The translations under genes were made by a program, and so were the position numbers. A stretch of DNA of 64,000 nucleotides from Gnetum montanum (lineage: Eukaryota > Streptophyta > Gnetopsida > Gnetales > Gnetaceae), in assembly GCA_015680685.1 (NCBI GenBank), contig MNCI01035130.1, positions 1,078,721 through 1,142,720 of the forward strand, given 5' to 3'. Shown here in pieces: positions 35,560-46,900 of this stretch (the stretch's first letter is position 1; each line of letters begins with the position of its first letter). Under the pieces are notes generated by a model. It did not search any database. It saw only the letters and a program-made list of their open reading frames with translations, and was not told where the DNA came from.

Positions 35560-36610
35560 ATGGTTAATGTGACTAAGTAGATCTCATTCCAAATCTAGCC
35601 TCAAACAATCCACATCCAATGACTTCGCATTCATACACTCAGCCAATCCATCCACTTGAAGTAATAAGAATGCTTTCACCAAAGAGTCACTACCATTTCG
35701 AGGAAATGAGAAAGGGAAAAGTAAGAAGCAAGAAAGGACCTTAGTTAGAGGGAACATGTTTGTTTAGTTCCATAACTAGTGCGTGTAGCCCAGATGATTA
35801 TTTTGTCTAAGGGATGTGCTTTGAATTTCTCATAGTTTTTTTTTCTGCGTGAGAACCACACCATACAAAGACTTATTTTTATTGGCTCAACTTCCCAATA
35901 ATGGAGCAATGTTGGAATGGTAAGGAAAACTCAAGAAGAAAACATCCAAGCACCCAAGAGAATGCCTAGCACAAATGCATCGAATCCCCTTGAAGTCACA
36001 CCCTTTTCAATCCTTGAGTCCTTACTCAATTTGAGAAATGCCCAGTCACCAATTCATTAATAGTTTTATTATTAAGAAAGGGACCGTATAGTTCCCAACC
36101 AAGAGAGACTATAGAAATTTATGAATGCATGGATGACGTGGACTCATTGCTTGTTATATCAAAAGAACCATACCTTAGTATCGACATTATAACTCCAAGG
36201 TAAAAACCAAACATTAGCAATCAATAGAATATAGTTCATACCACCATTAGGAGCATTTATTAGGTCACGAATCTAACAAAATTAAAACAATTAACAAAGA
36301 CACAAAAACAAGCAAAACAAATAGTCACACAAAGAAATGAAATAGTATAAATGATGTTGCAAAACAAAAACAAGAAAAGTTAAAGAATTTTTTTAAAAAA
36401 AAATGTGTAAAACAAAAACTTAAAAAGAAACTAAGGGCCTCAATTGATTACTAGAGGTGGCCATCTCCCCCATGAATAAGTTGGAAGGAGGACATTCGAA
36501 ATAATGAGCAGGGTCATCCCTTCTTAGAGGTATTATGTGCACTGACCATTCTAGATTCATGGTAAGGTTTGGTCTATTGCACATTGACTAACAATATCTT
36601 ATTAAGGCTT
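35560..36610 (-). mobile_element. Family E 3' non-coding region, copy E2
   Basis: It shares ordered blocks with 43790-44980 (E1) and 58371-59200 (E3): AAGAAAGGACCTTAGTTAGAGG near 35732, CTTGTAGCCCA-like near 35785, GGGATGTGCTTTGAATTTC near 35812 and CATCTCCCCCATGAATAAG near 36463. In E1 this region lies downstream of integrase. Here it runs directly into the protease at about 36610, so RT, RNase H and integrase are missing. Confidence 0.75.
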
Positions 36611-37420
36611 TGGTCTAACTTTTCTAGGAATTTCCAACTTCCCCTAGTTGATGTTTTCCAGGTTAAGGTTTGGAAGTTGGCAATGGACTTGCTCAAGTAC
36701 ATCTATGCTTTCGATGTAAGCACTAGTTATTCCCTCAGTTAGTTCCATGCACATTAGTGAGTTACTCTCCTGATCAGCTATCAGCCACTGGGTGTCTCTT
36801 TGTTGTGTGGCTGTTGTATACAAGCACTTTTGTAGGTTAAAGTCTTATGCACACCGATTGCATGCAAGCAATGCTAAACTTTGCCCAACTCATGATCTCT
36901 GCATGCAATTTCACCCTGTATCACTGTATGCAATGCATGGAACCTTCTTTTTCTTGATCTTTCGGAAAGTGTTCTCCTTAGATATTTCTAGGGAAAGATT
37001 GTGGATTCCTAGACGTGCATCTATAGTACTTAGCCATGCCCTTCCCATTATTATTAGGAAGTATCCTTTACCATTCTTCACTTATATCACTAGGAAATCA
37101 GCAGGGTACGACCACCCACACATAGTGGTAATGATGTCCTCCACCAGTCCCAAGTGAATAGTGATGGACTGGTCAGCCAGCTCTAGGAAAATATTTCCCT
37201 TCCTTAATGGAGGCAAGTTCCAAGCTTTATACATCTCTCGTGATATTAGGTTGACTCTGAAACCTAAGACCAGAAGAGCTTTACATGGCTCATTCCCTAC
37301 AATTTGGAGATAGATTAGGGGGCTTCTAGGATTAGAGAATTTGCTGGGAAGGTGGCCAACCTTAATCTAGTCAGTAACAGCATGTGTTAACATAATCGTA
37401 TGCATTGAGCTTGGTCTTTG
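36610..37420 (-). pseudogene. Family E protease, copy E2
   Basis: The minus strand reads a protease catalytic block CKALLVLGFRVNLI at about 37290-37250, where related copy E4 has LLDLGSRVNLI; the catalytic Asp is Val here. The flap and C-terminal half follow as CGWSYPADFLVIQVKN near 37115-37070 and IIMGRAWLSTIDARLGIQE near 37050-36995. The plus-strand open frame 36792-37157 is a shadow of this. The region then resembles E1 only down to about 36620, where it joins the 3' non-coding block. Confidence 0.78.
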
Positions 37421-37439
37421 GTTTGAAGGGATCTCTAAA

Positions 37440-38095
37440 GCCTTATTTGATGCAGAGGTGTTCAGAGATTCAACCGCTTATGGTTGTGAGGGCTTGGTTG
37501 GACTATTGGTTTTGAAGAAAGGTCTTTTCTTCATATGGTTGTCAACACCAATAGTGGGTTGAAGATTCACAACCCTTGTGGCATTACATTGTTGCGGTTG
37601 AGTAGGGAATTCCCCTTGCATTGCTGGAGCAAGTGGTAGTGGAGCTATTGGTGTGAGAGTTGTGGATGGATTTGAAGGATGGTATGTTTGTGGGGTTATC
37701 TCCCCTAGGAGAAGGAGTTCTATAATACTCATGAGCTTGGTAGTGATGTTGTGGTGTAACGTGACTAATAGATTCATGTGGAGAGATTGGATGCTGCACG
37801 TAATAGCCATATGGGTTCGGTTTCCAGTAGGGATATTGTTGCCTTGGTGGTGGCATCCCCCATGACTATGGGTATTGCCACTATTGATGTTTCTCAACAG
37901 GTTGTGGTGGAGTTCCACTTGGATAATATGTTGAAGGTTGGTGGAACTACCTTGGGTTACCTTGGGGATAAGGTAACCATTAGGGTGCTTGCCATTTAGG
38001 GTCTTCTCAAAGAAAATTATCAAAAGCACCACTCTTATCATGGCTAATCTCCATCTCAAAGAAAAAAATTCACTGGATAACTTAATCAAAAGCAT
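37440..38095 (-). pseudogene. Family E gag C-terminal part with Pro/Tyr/Gln/His-rich tail, copy E2
   Basis: The likely frame is 37856-37584 on the minus strand: RQQYPYWKPNPYGYYVQHPI, then a SPH...HHYQAHEYYRTPSPRG stretch. The PYGYYVQ-x-PISP word recurs in E1 (near 48970-48930) and E3 (near 60220-60180). The tail lies between the gag domain and protease in E1, so it belongs to gag or its linker. The overlapping 205-aa minus-strand frame is open because copy E2 is relatively young, but only the 90-aa frame carries the conserved word. The N-terminal gag domain is missing. Confidence 0.65.
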
Positions 38096-39050
38096 AGATA
38101 CCCAAAAAAAATCATGGATTTGCTCATAATATCAACTACTTACTATATAAAAATAGATACTTCATGCTTCAGCTTATGATTGAATATTGGATAGGTGGGC
38201 TATTAGTTCAAAATCCATAAATTGATACTAAAGATCAAAGATAGATCATCACAAAAAAACTGGTCTAATAAAAACAAGGGCATCAAAAATTTTAGTTTCA
38301 ACAAAAAGAAATCATCAATAGAATATAAAGGCCATGGGTATTTTCTTTCTGAATAAGGAAATACAACCACTTAAAAATAACTGATGTTGATAAAAAACTA
38401 AGTATTCATATATCATTAAATACCTTTTAAAGTCCTCATATGTCTGAAACGTAACCATTTATCAAAAATAGCTCAAGTTGATAGAGAACTAACTATATAA
38501 ATTATATTATTCATTCAATACATCTAAAAGTTCATATATGAAAAACACCATCATTCAAGATTTTTCCATCCCATTAAGTGAAAAATACCTTTTGAGGACC
38601 TTTCCTTGCTCTTTGTGCATTTTGGCTAAAGTCTCCATGGACTCCCCCTACATTGAGGGCCCCCAAGATGATTGAGATGTAGGCTTCCCCTACATATGTG
38701 CTACTTATCTTGGGCTTTTAAGATCAATGTGCAAAAATCACAAAAACTGTAGATCAACATTAAGTGTAATTATGAAGATCTATAATTCTAGCTAGCCATA
38801 TTGATAAAGGTTTATCTCATGGCAAAAATCATTACAAAGACTATGAGCATAGAAGTAGATCATCACAAAAATTTTAGATTGAGCAAGACAAGAAATTAAA
38901 TGAAGGGAAATTATTACAAGTGCTATGATAAGTTATCACAAAACTAATTAACCAACATAAGAAATGCTCTAGACATTTTTTTCACATCTTTTATCTAAGA
39001 CATAGGACTTCTCATACACTATCCTTTTTAATTAGCAAGAAAAGAGATAG
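38096..39050. other. No gene seen
   Basis: AT-rich junction between E2 and the copia fragment. CTCCCCCTACATTGAGGGCCCC near 38643 and CTTCCCCTACATATG near 38684 form a short repeated C-rich pair, but no element border could be set. Confidence 0.35.
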
Positions 39051-39053
39051 AGA

Positions 39054-40780
39054 CTAAACTTGATCTACCTCAAGATGAGGGCCCCTATCATGAAGTACCT
39101 CCTCATCCTTAGGTTCTCTTTCATTAGATCGTGTATGTGATGTTCCTATTTGTTCATTGTTCTTATGATAGAAATTTGAATCAATTCTTGCATTATTTTC
39201 AGAACTCCAGATTTCTTCATTCTCACTTATTGATACTTGCATAATTTCCTTACCAAAGCCCTTTTGACAAGACCAAGCATTAATCTTATCTTGATCATCA
39301 TGGTTAAGAGTTTGTATAAAACCATAATTTTTACATATAAAAGTAGTATTATCCTTAAGATCAAAATTATCAAACCTTACTATGCTTGGGCTTGAGCTTG
39401 CATTTTCATGTGTTACATCCTCTAAATTCTTTAGCTAATTTTTGGGAAAATCCTCATCTTGAATCTTGCTGCAATCCTTGTTACAAGAGGTTAGTGGTTG
39501 AATCTCAGTTTTTAGGTCTAAGATTTCTTCTTTCATTTTATCATGAATAACATTTATCTTAAAAAGCACTAGTGTCTTTTCCTTCCTAATCAAATGATGT
39601 AAGAGAAAAATTTCTTCTTTAAATTTACTATACGTCTCATCACACTTACCATGTTGTTCAATCATATGTGAGGAAGATTCATTAGTAAGTCCCATGAAGA
39701 TGAGATGAGAATCTTTAGGAGAATTGCATGCTTCTTCTTCACTTTGCTCATCATCATTCCAACTTTATAAAAGTTTATCTTTTTTGGTTCCTCATCATTG
39801 GATCTATTCTTTGGCTAAAATTTGCTATCATTTATATCACTAGGACATTTGAAGGCTACATGGCCTCTTCCTCCACAAATCCAACACTCTATGGAAGAAA
39901 AATCTAGACTAGAAGAATCTAAAAAATTTCTACTTCTTTATATACCTTTAAATAGATTTGGTCTATGTTGTTACTGAGGTGTCCCTTTGTTTCTTCTTGT
40001 AAGCAATCATTATAGTCTACTTGAGAGAAAAGCAATCTCATCTTCATTACCCTCATCATTCTCATTGGTCTCCTTCTCCTTAGAGGAAATATTTAGAGAA
40101 ATAGGTGTTTCTTGAATTACTCCTTTGCTTATGAGATTCATTTCATAGACGATGAAAGCACTTTGAAGTTTCTCACATCTTAGAGTTGAAAAATCTCTAA
40201 TTTCCTGCATGGTTATGACCTTAGGTCTAAACTCTGGTTGTAGAGTTCTGATCATTTTGATGATGATGTTACTTTTAGGCAAGTCCCTTCCTGTTCCTCT
40301 AATGGCTATAACAAGATCGTTAGCTCTAGAAAAATAATCTTTGATTTTCTCACCTACTCTCATTTTAAGTTTATCCTATTTACTTTGCAAAACCAACAAC
40401 TTCAATTACTTAACAATAGAGGTTTCTTCATAAGTAGGTTCTAAAGTTTATGAAGTTTCTTTTCCATTTTACATCCTACTACCCTATTAGATTTAGATTT
40501 ATTCAAAGCACAATATAAACAATTTTTTTCTTTGGAATCAAACATGAACTTATCCTTTTCTTCTTGCAACCATTTATTTAGAGGCTTGATGATGCCAGTG
40601 GTACCATGGATGGGTGGAGTGTATCCTTTCAAGATTGACTCCCATACTTAAAACTCCATGGATTCAAAGAACCCTTGCATTCTAGCTTTCTAATAGGTGA
40701 AGTAAAAACCATCAAACATGGATTTCTTTGTGTAATAAGTCCCCTCCATTATTCACTCATGAAGTTAATGATGAAACAAA
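39054..40780 (-). pseudogene. gag: Ty1/copia gag with zinc knuckle and coiled coil; pol missing
   Basis: Minus strand. The N-terminal part (40632-40441) has GYTPPIHG, then a LNKWLQEEKDKFMFDSKEK and LYCALNKSKSNRV run, like GYxPP...WxxEEKKKxxxxSKAxNALxCALxxxEFNRV of copia gag. The UBN2-type domain is 40363-40010: GEKIKDYFSRANDLV, SNIIIKMIRTLQPEF, FSTLRCEKLQSAFIVYEM, then an acidic ENDEGNEDE. A CCHC knuckle, CWICGGRGHVAFKC, is near 39890-39849. A predicted coiled coil follows (39695-39435), and 39242-39054 ends the readable part. Protease, integrase and RT are absent. A PBS and LTR lie just to the right, as expected. Confidence 0.85.
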
Positions 40781-40783
40781 GAG

Positions 40784-40800
40784 TACCAAGCTCTGATACA
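40784..40800 (-). other. Primer-binding site of the copia element (initiator tRNA-Met)
   Basis: The minus strand reads TGTATCAGAGCTTGGTA, close to the standard TGGTATCAGAGC, three bases inside the LTR end at 40804. Confidence 0.85.
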
Positions 40801-40803
40801 ACT

Positions 40804-42056
40804 TGTGGATTATTGAACATAGAAAAGGGGGATGGATAATTTTCCCAAATCGAAACTTAAACAAACAAAGCACACACATACCAATTTACATGGTTCTCAA
40901 ACTTGGGTACTCCACACTCAGAGGGTAGATCACATGCACACCTCTAGGCTTTGTTGCTCTAAAATTGTGGTTGAAGGATCCACACTCTTTATAGTCATCA
41001 AGACTTGTTCTAAAGTGTTGTACTATAGCACAAATCACTCAAACTTGCAAGGTCCCATTAGGCTTGGAAATGTGGTTTCAAGTATTCCACAACCATTACA
41101 ATCCTCAGCTCTACATCGAAGTGTTGCACCACAACACCAATAGCTCAATCCCATAGGATCCCAACAAGCTTAAGGAACTCAACTCTGTAGGCCAACAAAA
41201 AAAAAAGAAATACAAGGAATGATTGCAACCCGATTTGCTAATCCTTACATAGTTAGGTAAAACACACTTTACAAAGACAAAATGATTATACAATGATAAG
41301 CAATAGAGAATTAAATAATTACAAATGATTATACAATGAATAAAATAATGCTTTCACTTTTTCTAATGCACATGAAGGCTTCTTATAGTTCCCATTTTTC
41401 TAAATCCTTCTCAAAACACATGTAACATCTAATTAACATTCACTAATGGTCAAGAGATATGTCTTTCTCATGCTTGAGATATCTCTTTGAATTTCGCTTC
41501 AAATCTAGAAAGATGTCTTTGTTTCTTAAAAGAATTCTTTTTGAAGTCTCTATCCTCGAAGACATCTTTGCTCAATGGAAGATGTCTTTCTATATTTGGT
41601 TTGCATTCTATAAAGAAGTCTTTACCTTATGAAAGATGTCTTTGGTTAGGGAGATATGTCTTATTATTTTTGGAGACATATTCTAGATTTTCTCTAAGTT
41701 CATCCCAAATTTGCCAAGACATCTTCTACTTCCCGGAGATATCTTTCTTCATCTTCCTTTGTCTTTTGAATGCATTGTTCTTTGTCCATAGTCTTGACCT
41801 CCCACATGCTTAGATCATGATAACTTTACTTGTTCAATATCAAGTCTTTTTCCATGTTCTTTGGATGTTCATTTGAAGACATGTGGATGACCTCTTCCTT
41901 TGAGCTCTAGGATAGTTCATTCTTTGTCATCTTTAGCTCATCTTGGTTTCTTGTGTACATTTTCCTACACACAATAACCATACAACCATACAAATAACTT
42001 TTGTCTCCATTTTACTTAACATTTTGGGCACACCAAAACACATCAAAAGTTCCACA
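40804..42056 (-). mobile_element. Ty1/copia 5' LTR
   Basis: On the plus strand it runs from TGTGGATT (40804) to GTTCCACA (42056), giving terminal inverted repeats TGTGGA...TCCACA and 1253 bp. The PBS and gag lie on the correct side for a minus-strand 5' LTR. U3 is filled with AAGATGTCTT-type words. The plus-strand 108-aa frame 41487-41813 lies inside U3 and has no family signature. No second LTR was found. Confidence 0.8.
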
Positions 42057-42330
42057 ATAGAGATTATGAAATCCATGTTTTAAATGAAACTATAGAATCA
42101 AACTTCATAAATCCATTTTTATGGCTAAGATAGACTTGTAGGAGAGATGTCTTGAAAAATAGAAGACATTATAGAAAATACATATCTAACAAGAATGGGA
42201 TGTCTATTATACTAGGGATACATCTCTATATTGAAAAGAAATTTCAACTTTAAAGGAAACATCTTTGTAAGGATGGAGATGTCTTTGAATAAGACAAGAC
42301 ATCTTTTTCTAGACTTAGACATCTAGCTAA
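41454..42330. repeat. Cluster of AAGATGTCTT / AAGACATCTT words
   Basis: At least a dozen copies or near copies occur in both orientations, for example at 41454, 41476, 41511, 41558, 41579, 41633, 41651, 41715, 41737, 42143, 42277, 42295 and 42317. Spacing is irregular. The cluster fills the copia U3 and continues beyond the LTR edge at 42056. Confidence 0.75.
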
Positions 42331-42737
42331 GATCCCTATCACAAGGAAGGCACATCTTGTAGAGGTATTGGATATCTTGATTGGATATGAATAGGCCATG
42401 AATTAGATGAGAAAGTAGTAAAATGATGGAAATTTGTAGGGAAAACTATAGAAAAATGGATTGATAATCCAAGAACAAGAATTGGTGAAGATTAGGAGCA
42501 TACTAATGACTAAATTGGAAACTCAAATAACAAAACATAATGTTATGAAAGTTAATATAAAAAGATTAGTATCAATACATCCAATAACATAATACAAATA
42601 AGAGAAGGAAAACTCCAACAAATTATATGAATTGTGAGTAATTACAAGAATATACCAAGAAGGATAGATTTGAGTAAAGTATCAAGATAAATGAAAAACC
42701 CCAATCATTCAAACTAATTACCAAAAGAAATAAAACC

Positions 42738-42759
42738 ATATATATATATATATATATAT
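42738..42759 (+). repeat. (TA)n microsatellite in LTR F2
   Basis: Eleven uninterrupted AT dinucleotides, at the position occupied by (CA)n(TCTA)n in LTR F1. Confidence 0.95.
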
Positions 42760-42856
42760 CAATTCATGATCACATTCAAAAAACATTTATGATAGTTTCA
42801 AACATGTTATCACAACTCTATAAATATCATATGTGATAGCATCCAAAAAAATTTTA

Positions 42857-42967
42857 TGTGATCTTGTGTGTGCTTCATTAATGTTGATTCACATTCAAAA
42901 AAAATTATGATAGTTTCAAAAAAATATGCCAAAATAATAACATTAATGAAGCACACACAAGATCACA
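42857..42967. repeat. 29-bp perfect inverted repeat with 53-nt spacer
   Basis: The arm at 42857-42885 (contains GATCTTGTGTGTGCTTCATT) and its exact reverse complement at 42939-42967. The spacer carries a second copy of the CACATTCAAAAA...ATGATAGTTTCAAA stretch found at 42772-42800. ATAACTCTATAAATATCATATGT-type sequence lies on both sides of the structure. Confidence 0.95.
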
Positions 42968-43005
42968 AGCTTCATAACTCTATAAATATCATATGTACAA
43001 AGGAT

Positions 43006-43789
43006 ACCAAAATGCCAGGTGTTACTAAAGGAACTTTAGGCAACAAAAGAATTACCTAATTATCTTATCTTCATAATGAATTAGCTAATAAAATTTATAT
43101 TTCTAAAAAGAGTAGAAATTTATCTATAATTTTGAAACAAGAATTACTACCAAAGACATTTTTAAGCTGAGGTTATCTACATTCTTTTAAACATAATAAA
43201 AATCATGGTGATTTTGGAAGTGCAAATTTGAAAGATGATAAGCCAATATTTGTTAGGTTTCTAAAGCTAAAATTTTATCTAAACCCATAGATATTATCTT
43301 TTACATAAATATAATTTTATATCAAATGGTTATATGATGACGAATAAATAACCTAATCATTGATCATAATTTATTATAGATTCAAAAAATATGTCAAATT
43401 GTAGAGAAAATTTATCTCAAACTATAAAAGATTTTGAATTTATGTTTTTGCTACATGTAGCTTCCTATTCTAGCTTTCTAATGAAGCTAGAATCACTAAA
43501 AAAATATTACAAAATAGCTAAGATATAATAAAAAAAGTGAATATACCTAATTATAACTATTCAACTTACAAGATTGACTAAATATTGAAGAACATTGAAG
43601 AATTGATGAATTTTTAAAAGGATGATGAAATAGTTGAATTCTTTCTAATATTACAATGATGATTTTCTAATAAAAATTTCCAATAGATTCCTTGAACATA
43701 TATACATTACAACTGGGGATGGATGATAGAGAAAGTTGAATGAAGTTTCAAATTGAGGTCATAAGAAGTCCCTTGTGAAATTTATGTTT
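43006..43789. other. No gene seen
   Basis: Very AT-rich sequence between F2 and the E1 3' region, without a recognisable motif. Confidence 0.4.
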
Positions 43790-44985
43790 GAAATGACCTA
43801 GGACAATCCGTCCTTAGTCTAGACAAAAACTATCCACTTTCAATGACTTTGCATCACCCCCCTAAGACCAATCTACCCACACGAGACATGAGAGTGCTTC
43901 CACAAGACAACCGCCATTCCATAAGGAGAAGAAAAGAGAGAAGTAGGAAGTAAGAAAGGGCCTTAGTTAGAGGGGAATTTTAGGCATAGGTGCATGCCTT
44001 TTTAGTTCCCTAACCAATGCTTGTAGCCCATTTATTTGTCTAAAGGGTGTGCTTTGAATTTCCATCATTTTTTTAAAAATGGGAACTACACCATTCAAGG
44101 ACTTATTCATTTATTATGTCTACGAGGTGTGCTTTGAATTCCCATTGTGTTTTTTTTTTCTAAATTTTTGGATGGAAACCACACCATGAAAACACTTTAT
44201 TCAGCTTCCTATCAGTGGTTGGTATGGAATGGTGAGAAGTCTGTGAAAAACACTCAGGTACTTAAGCAAGTAGAAGAGTACAAAGAGTATTGAATTCCCT
44301 TAAAGTCACACCATTTACAAACCTTTGAATCCTTTCGAATTCTAGAACTACTAAGGTCACAAATTGATTCAAAGCTTCTTTAATGAAAGGGACCTTGAAT
44401 TCCTAGAACAAGGAAAACCATAGAGTTTATTGGATAGGTGGATGACATGGACTCACTACCTATTCCATGAAAAATAAACCATGTCAAATTCATCAAACAT
44501 CATAATTCAAAAATAGAAACTAGACATTGAGAATCACAACATTAAGTACAAACCATAATGGGTAAATAGTAATAGCAGCATTGTTTCCTGTGGTAATAAA
44601 TAAATTTTATTAGAAAAAATGAGGAAATATTACACTTTAATAAAAAAACCAAAGTAAAATATATAAGAAAGTGTAAAATAATCAAGAAAGGTTGAAAGGT
44701 AGTAACAATGATGTAAAATTAGAAAAATTTGAAAATCCAAAAATTTGTAAAATAAATAACTTGTAAAATCAAAAACATGGAAAACAAAAGGTAGAAAAAT
44801 TGAGAAGCCATATGGATTGTTGCATGGATGACCATCTCCCCCATGACTAAGTTGGAAGAAGGAGATCCAAAGAATGGAATATGATTGTCCATTCATTAAG
44901 GTGATACTTGCATTGGCATGTTTTAGTTTGAGGAAAGGTTTTACTTGTTGGATGTTGACCAACTACTTTTTATTTGGGCTTTTAG
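43790..44985 (-). mobile_element. Family E 3' non-coding region, copy E1
   Basis: It shares ordered blocks with E2 and E3: AAGAAAGGGCCTTAGTTAGAGGGG near 43953, CTTGTAGCCCATTTATTTGTCTAAAGGG near 44029 and CATCTCCCCCATGACTAAG near 44832. It lies immediately downstream of integrase on the minus strand. No 3' LTR is recognisable to its left. Confidence 0.75.
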
Positions 44986-46250
44986 GTTTATAAATTAACA
45001 TGGTTCAAAAGGGAGAGATTTCATTAATTATATAAGTTCCTTTCCACAATGTTTGAAATTTTTCCTTCTAGGGTACATGTGTAGGGTTCTAGTAGAGGAC
45101 CTTATCTCCTAGTTGAAGTTTTACCTTCTATATTTTGAGGTCATGATGTTGCTTGTTGAATGCCTTGTGCACCTCATTCAAAGATAGGGCCACTAATCAA
45201 TTTTCATCTAGCACATTTAGGTTAATCAATCTTTCTTTCTATGCTAGACTTAGGTTAAGATTTAGATCACAAGTTGTTGAGAGTGTATGAAGCTTGGATT
45301 AAATAGGGAGCATTGGAAGTTTTCTATACATCAACTCATAGAGAGAATAGCCAATAAGAAGTCTCTATGTTGAATGGTAAGCCCAGAGGACATCATTAAG
45401 TTTTGTACTTCAATCTTTCCTATATTTGCTATGGTCCATGTTAGTATCTTTATGATCTCTCAATTGGTTACCTCTACTTGACTATTGGCTTAGGGTTGGT
45501 AAAGTATTATTAATTTATGTTCAACCCCCAAGCATTGCATTAACCTTATAAAAGTGGCACTTGTGAAATGAGTTTCATTATCAAAAATTAGTGAATCTGG
45601 CACTCCAAACCTATGTAGAATATTTTGTTATATAAATCTAGTAGCAATGGATGATGTACAATTAATGACAGCTACTACTTCTATCCATTTTGTGTAGTAG
45701 TCAACTGCTACAATAATATATGCCTTTCCATTAGACATGGGTGTGATGGGATCCATGAAGTCAATGTTCCATATGTCAAAAGGTTCAAGTGGTTGAATCC
45801 ACTATTGAGGATCTTCCATGTGAGTAGTCATCCCCCCATCTCATTGACAACGTTCATAAGATCAAACAAATTGGTGGACATTTCTAAAGATTGTAGGCTA
45901 ATAGTATCTTGCCATCAGGATTTTCTTAGCTATGAATCTCCCTGCATAGCAGCCTCTACAAGGCCCTTCATGAGCATCCTAGAGAACATGCAGTTTATCT
46001 TCATCAAGGACACACCAATGAATCAGGCCATCTACACATACCTTGTAGAGGTGTTCATTGATTTTCATAAAATATTTGGCCTGATGAAGAAATTGTTTCT
46101 TCTTTCTAAATTTAAGATCTTGTGGCATCTTCTGTGTGAGAAGATAAGTGAGGATGCCATTGTACCATGTTTTTTCTGTAGGCGTTTGTTTATTTATTAC
46201 TCCTATAAAGAGGAGTTCATCTAGAAATTGATCAAAATGTGGGCTCTCCT
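44986..46250 (-). pseudogene. Family E integrase, copy E1, decayed
   Basis: Minus strand. The zinc-finger region spans about 46060-45850: HLYKVCVDGLIHWCVLDED, then an EGPCRGCYAGRFIAKKI-like block and YERCQ. The core reads [20 protein letters not shown] near 45765-45706, first catalytic Asp kept, then [13 protein letters not shown]. The block HRFGVPDSLIFDNETHF near 45615-45565 keeps the second Asp, and ANSQVEVTN near 45470 keeps the Glu. This matches the Tat/Athila-clade IN (DFxGPITPPS...RYIIVATDYFTKWVEA). Stops are scattered through it. The plus-strand frame 45793-46224 is a shadow. Confidence 0.85.
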
Positions 46251-46900
46251 CCTCTTTATTATCCCATCTTAAGAGAGAGAGATGATTAGTAATCACATTC
46301 TCAGTCACTTTCAAATCTACCATTGTAAGATTGAATTCCTGCAAAATCATGAGATACTGTATGACATGAGGGCTCACCATTGGCTTGTTCATGAGGAAGT
46401 GTATTACACTATGATCCATGTGCACAAATAATTTTTAGCCAAGCACATAGTCCTTGAACTTTTCCAGAGTGTACACCAAAGCCATTAGTTCTTTCTCTAT
46501 GGTGGTGTAATTTAATTATGCTCCCACAATGCTTTAGCTTATGTAGTAGATGTAGTATGGATATTTCTTATCATCCATCTACATTATCATTACTCCCAAG
46601 ACATAGTCAGATGCATCCATCATGATGTAGAAGGGTTTAGACTAGTTTGGTGTTCCTAGGATTGGTGTTTCTATGAGTTTCTCCTTTAACTATTGAAATG
46701 CATGTTCACATTCCTTGGTCCAAGTGAATGATTCATCTTTCTTTGTAAGCTCTCCAATAGTTTTGCAATCTTAGAGAAATTCTCTATGAATCACCAATAG
46801 TAGCCAGTGTGTTGAAAGAATGACCAAACATCTTTAATTATCTCTGGTTGACATGTATTCCTTGGATGACCCTTATCTTTTCAGGGTCTTCCTCAATTCT
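46251..46900 (-). pseudogene. Family E RNase H, copy E1, decayed
   Basis: Minus strand. HMDHSVIHFLMNKPMVSPHV at about 46420-46361 matches HTDHSALKYLLxKKDAxPR. Then ILQEFNLTMVDLKVTENVI and a NHLSLL block near 46350-46275 match LLQEFDLEIRDKKGxENxVADHLSRL, the standard end of RNase H in this clade. Upstream pieces near 46600-46700 read as the DASDYVLG and FKKLKExL-like segments. An aRNH second domain was not seen. Confidence 0.78.

Larger units (their letters stand above)
42440..43005 (-). mobile_element. Chromovirus (family F) LTR fragment F2, rearranged
   Basis: It aligns by eye with F1 over 42500-42810 and again at the LTR 5' end: ATAACTCTATAAATATCATATGT at 42973 corresponds to CAACTCTATAAAGATCATAT at 31078. 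Between these, duplicated and inverted segments replace the long middle of the LTR. It is not followed by family F coding sequence. Confidence 0.65.

Noticed and set aside
36792-37157. 121-aa plus-strand open frame
   Set aside because: It lies opposite the family E protease; its reverse frame shows the GRAWLSTIDARLG motif, so the plus frame is a shadow. The same applies to 53920-54285 and 48004-48222.
37478-38095. 205-aa minus-strand frame, the longest in the window, as the real gag product
   Set aside because: The overlapping 90-aa frame carries the PYGYYVQxPISP word conserved in E1 and E3; the 205-aa frame does not, so it is probably an out-of-frame reading.
41487-41813. 108-aa plus-strand open frame with hydrophobic stretches
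   Set aside because: It falls inside the copia LTR U3 and is built from repeated AAGATGTCTT words; no family signature.
45793-46224. 143-aa plus-strand open frame
   Set aside because: Antisense shadow of the E1 integrase zinc-finger region and RNase H end, which match known motifs on the minus strand.
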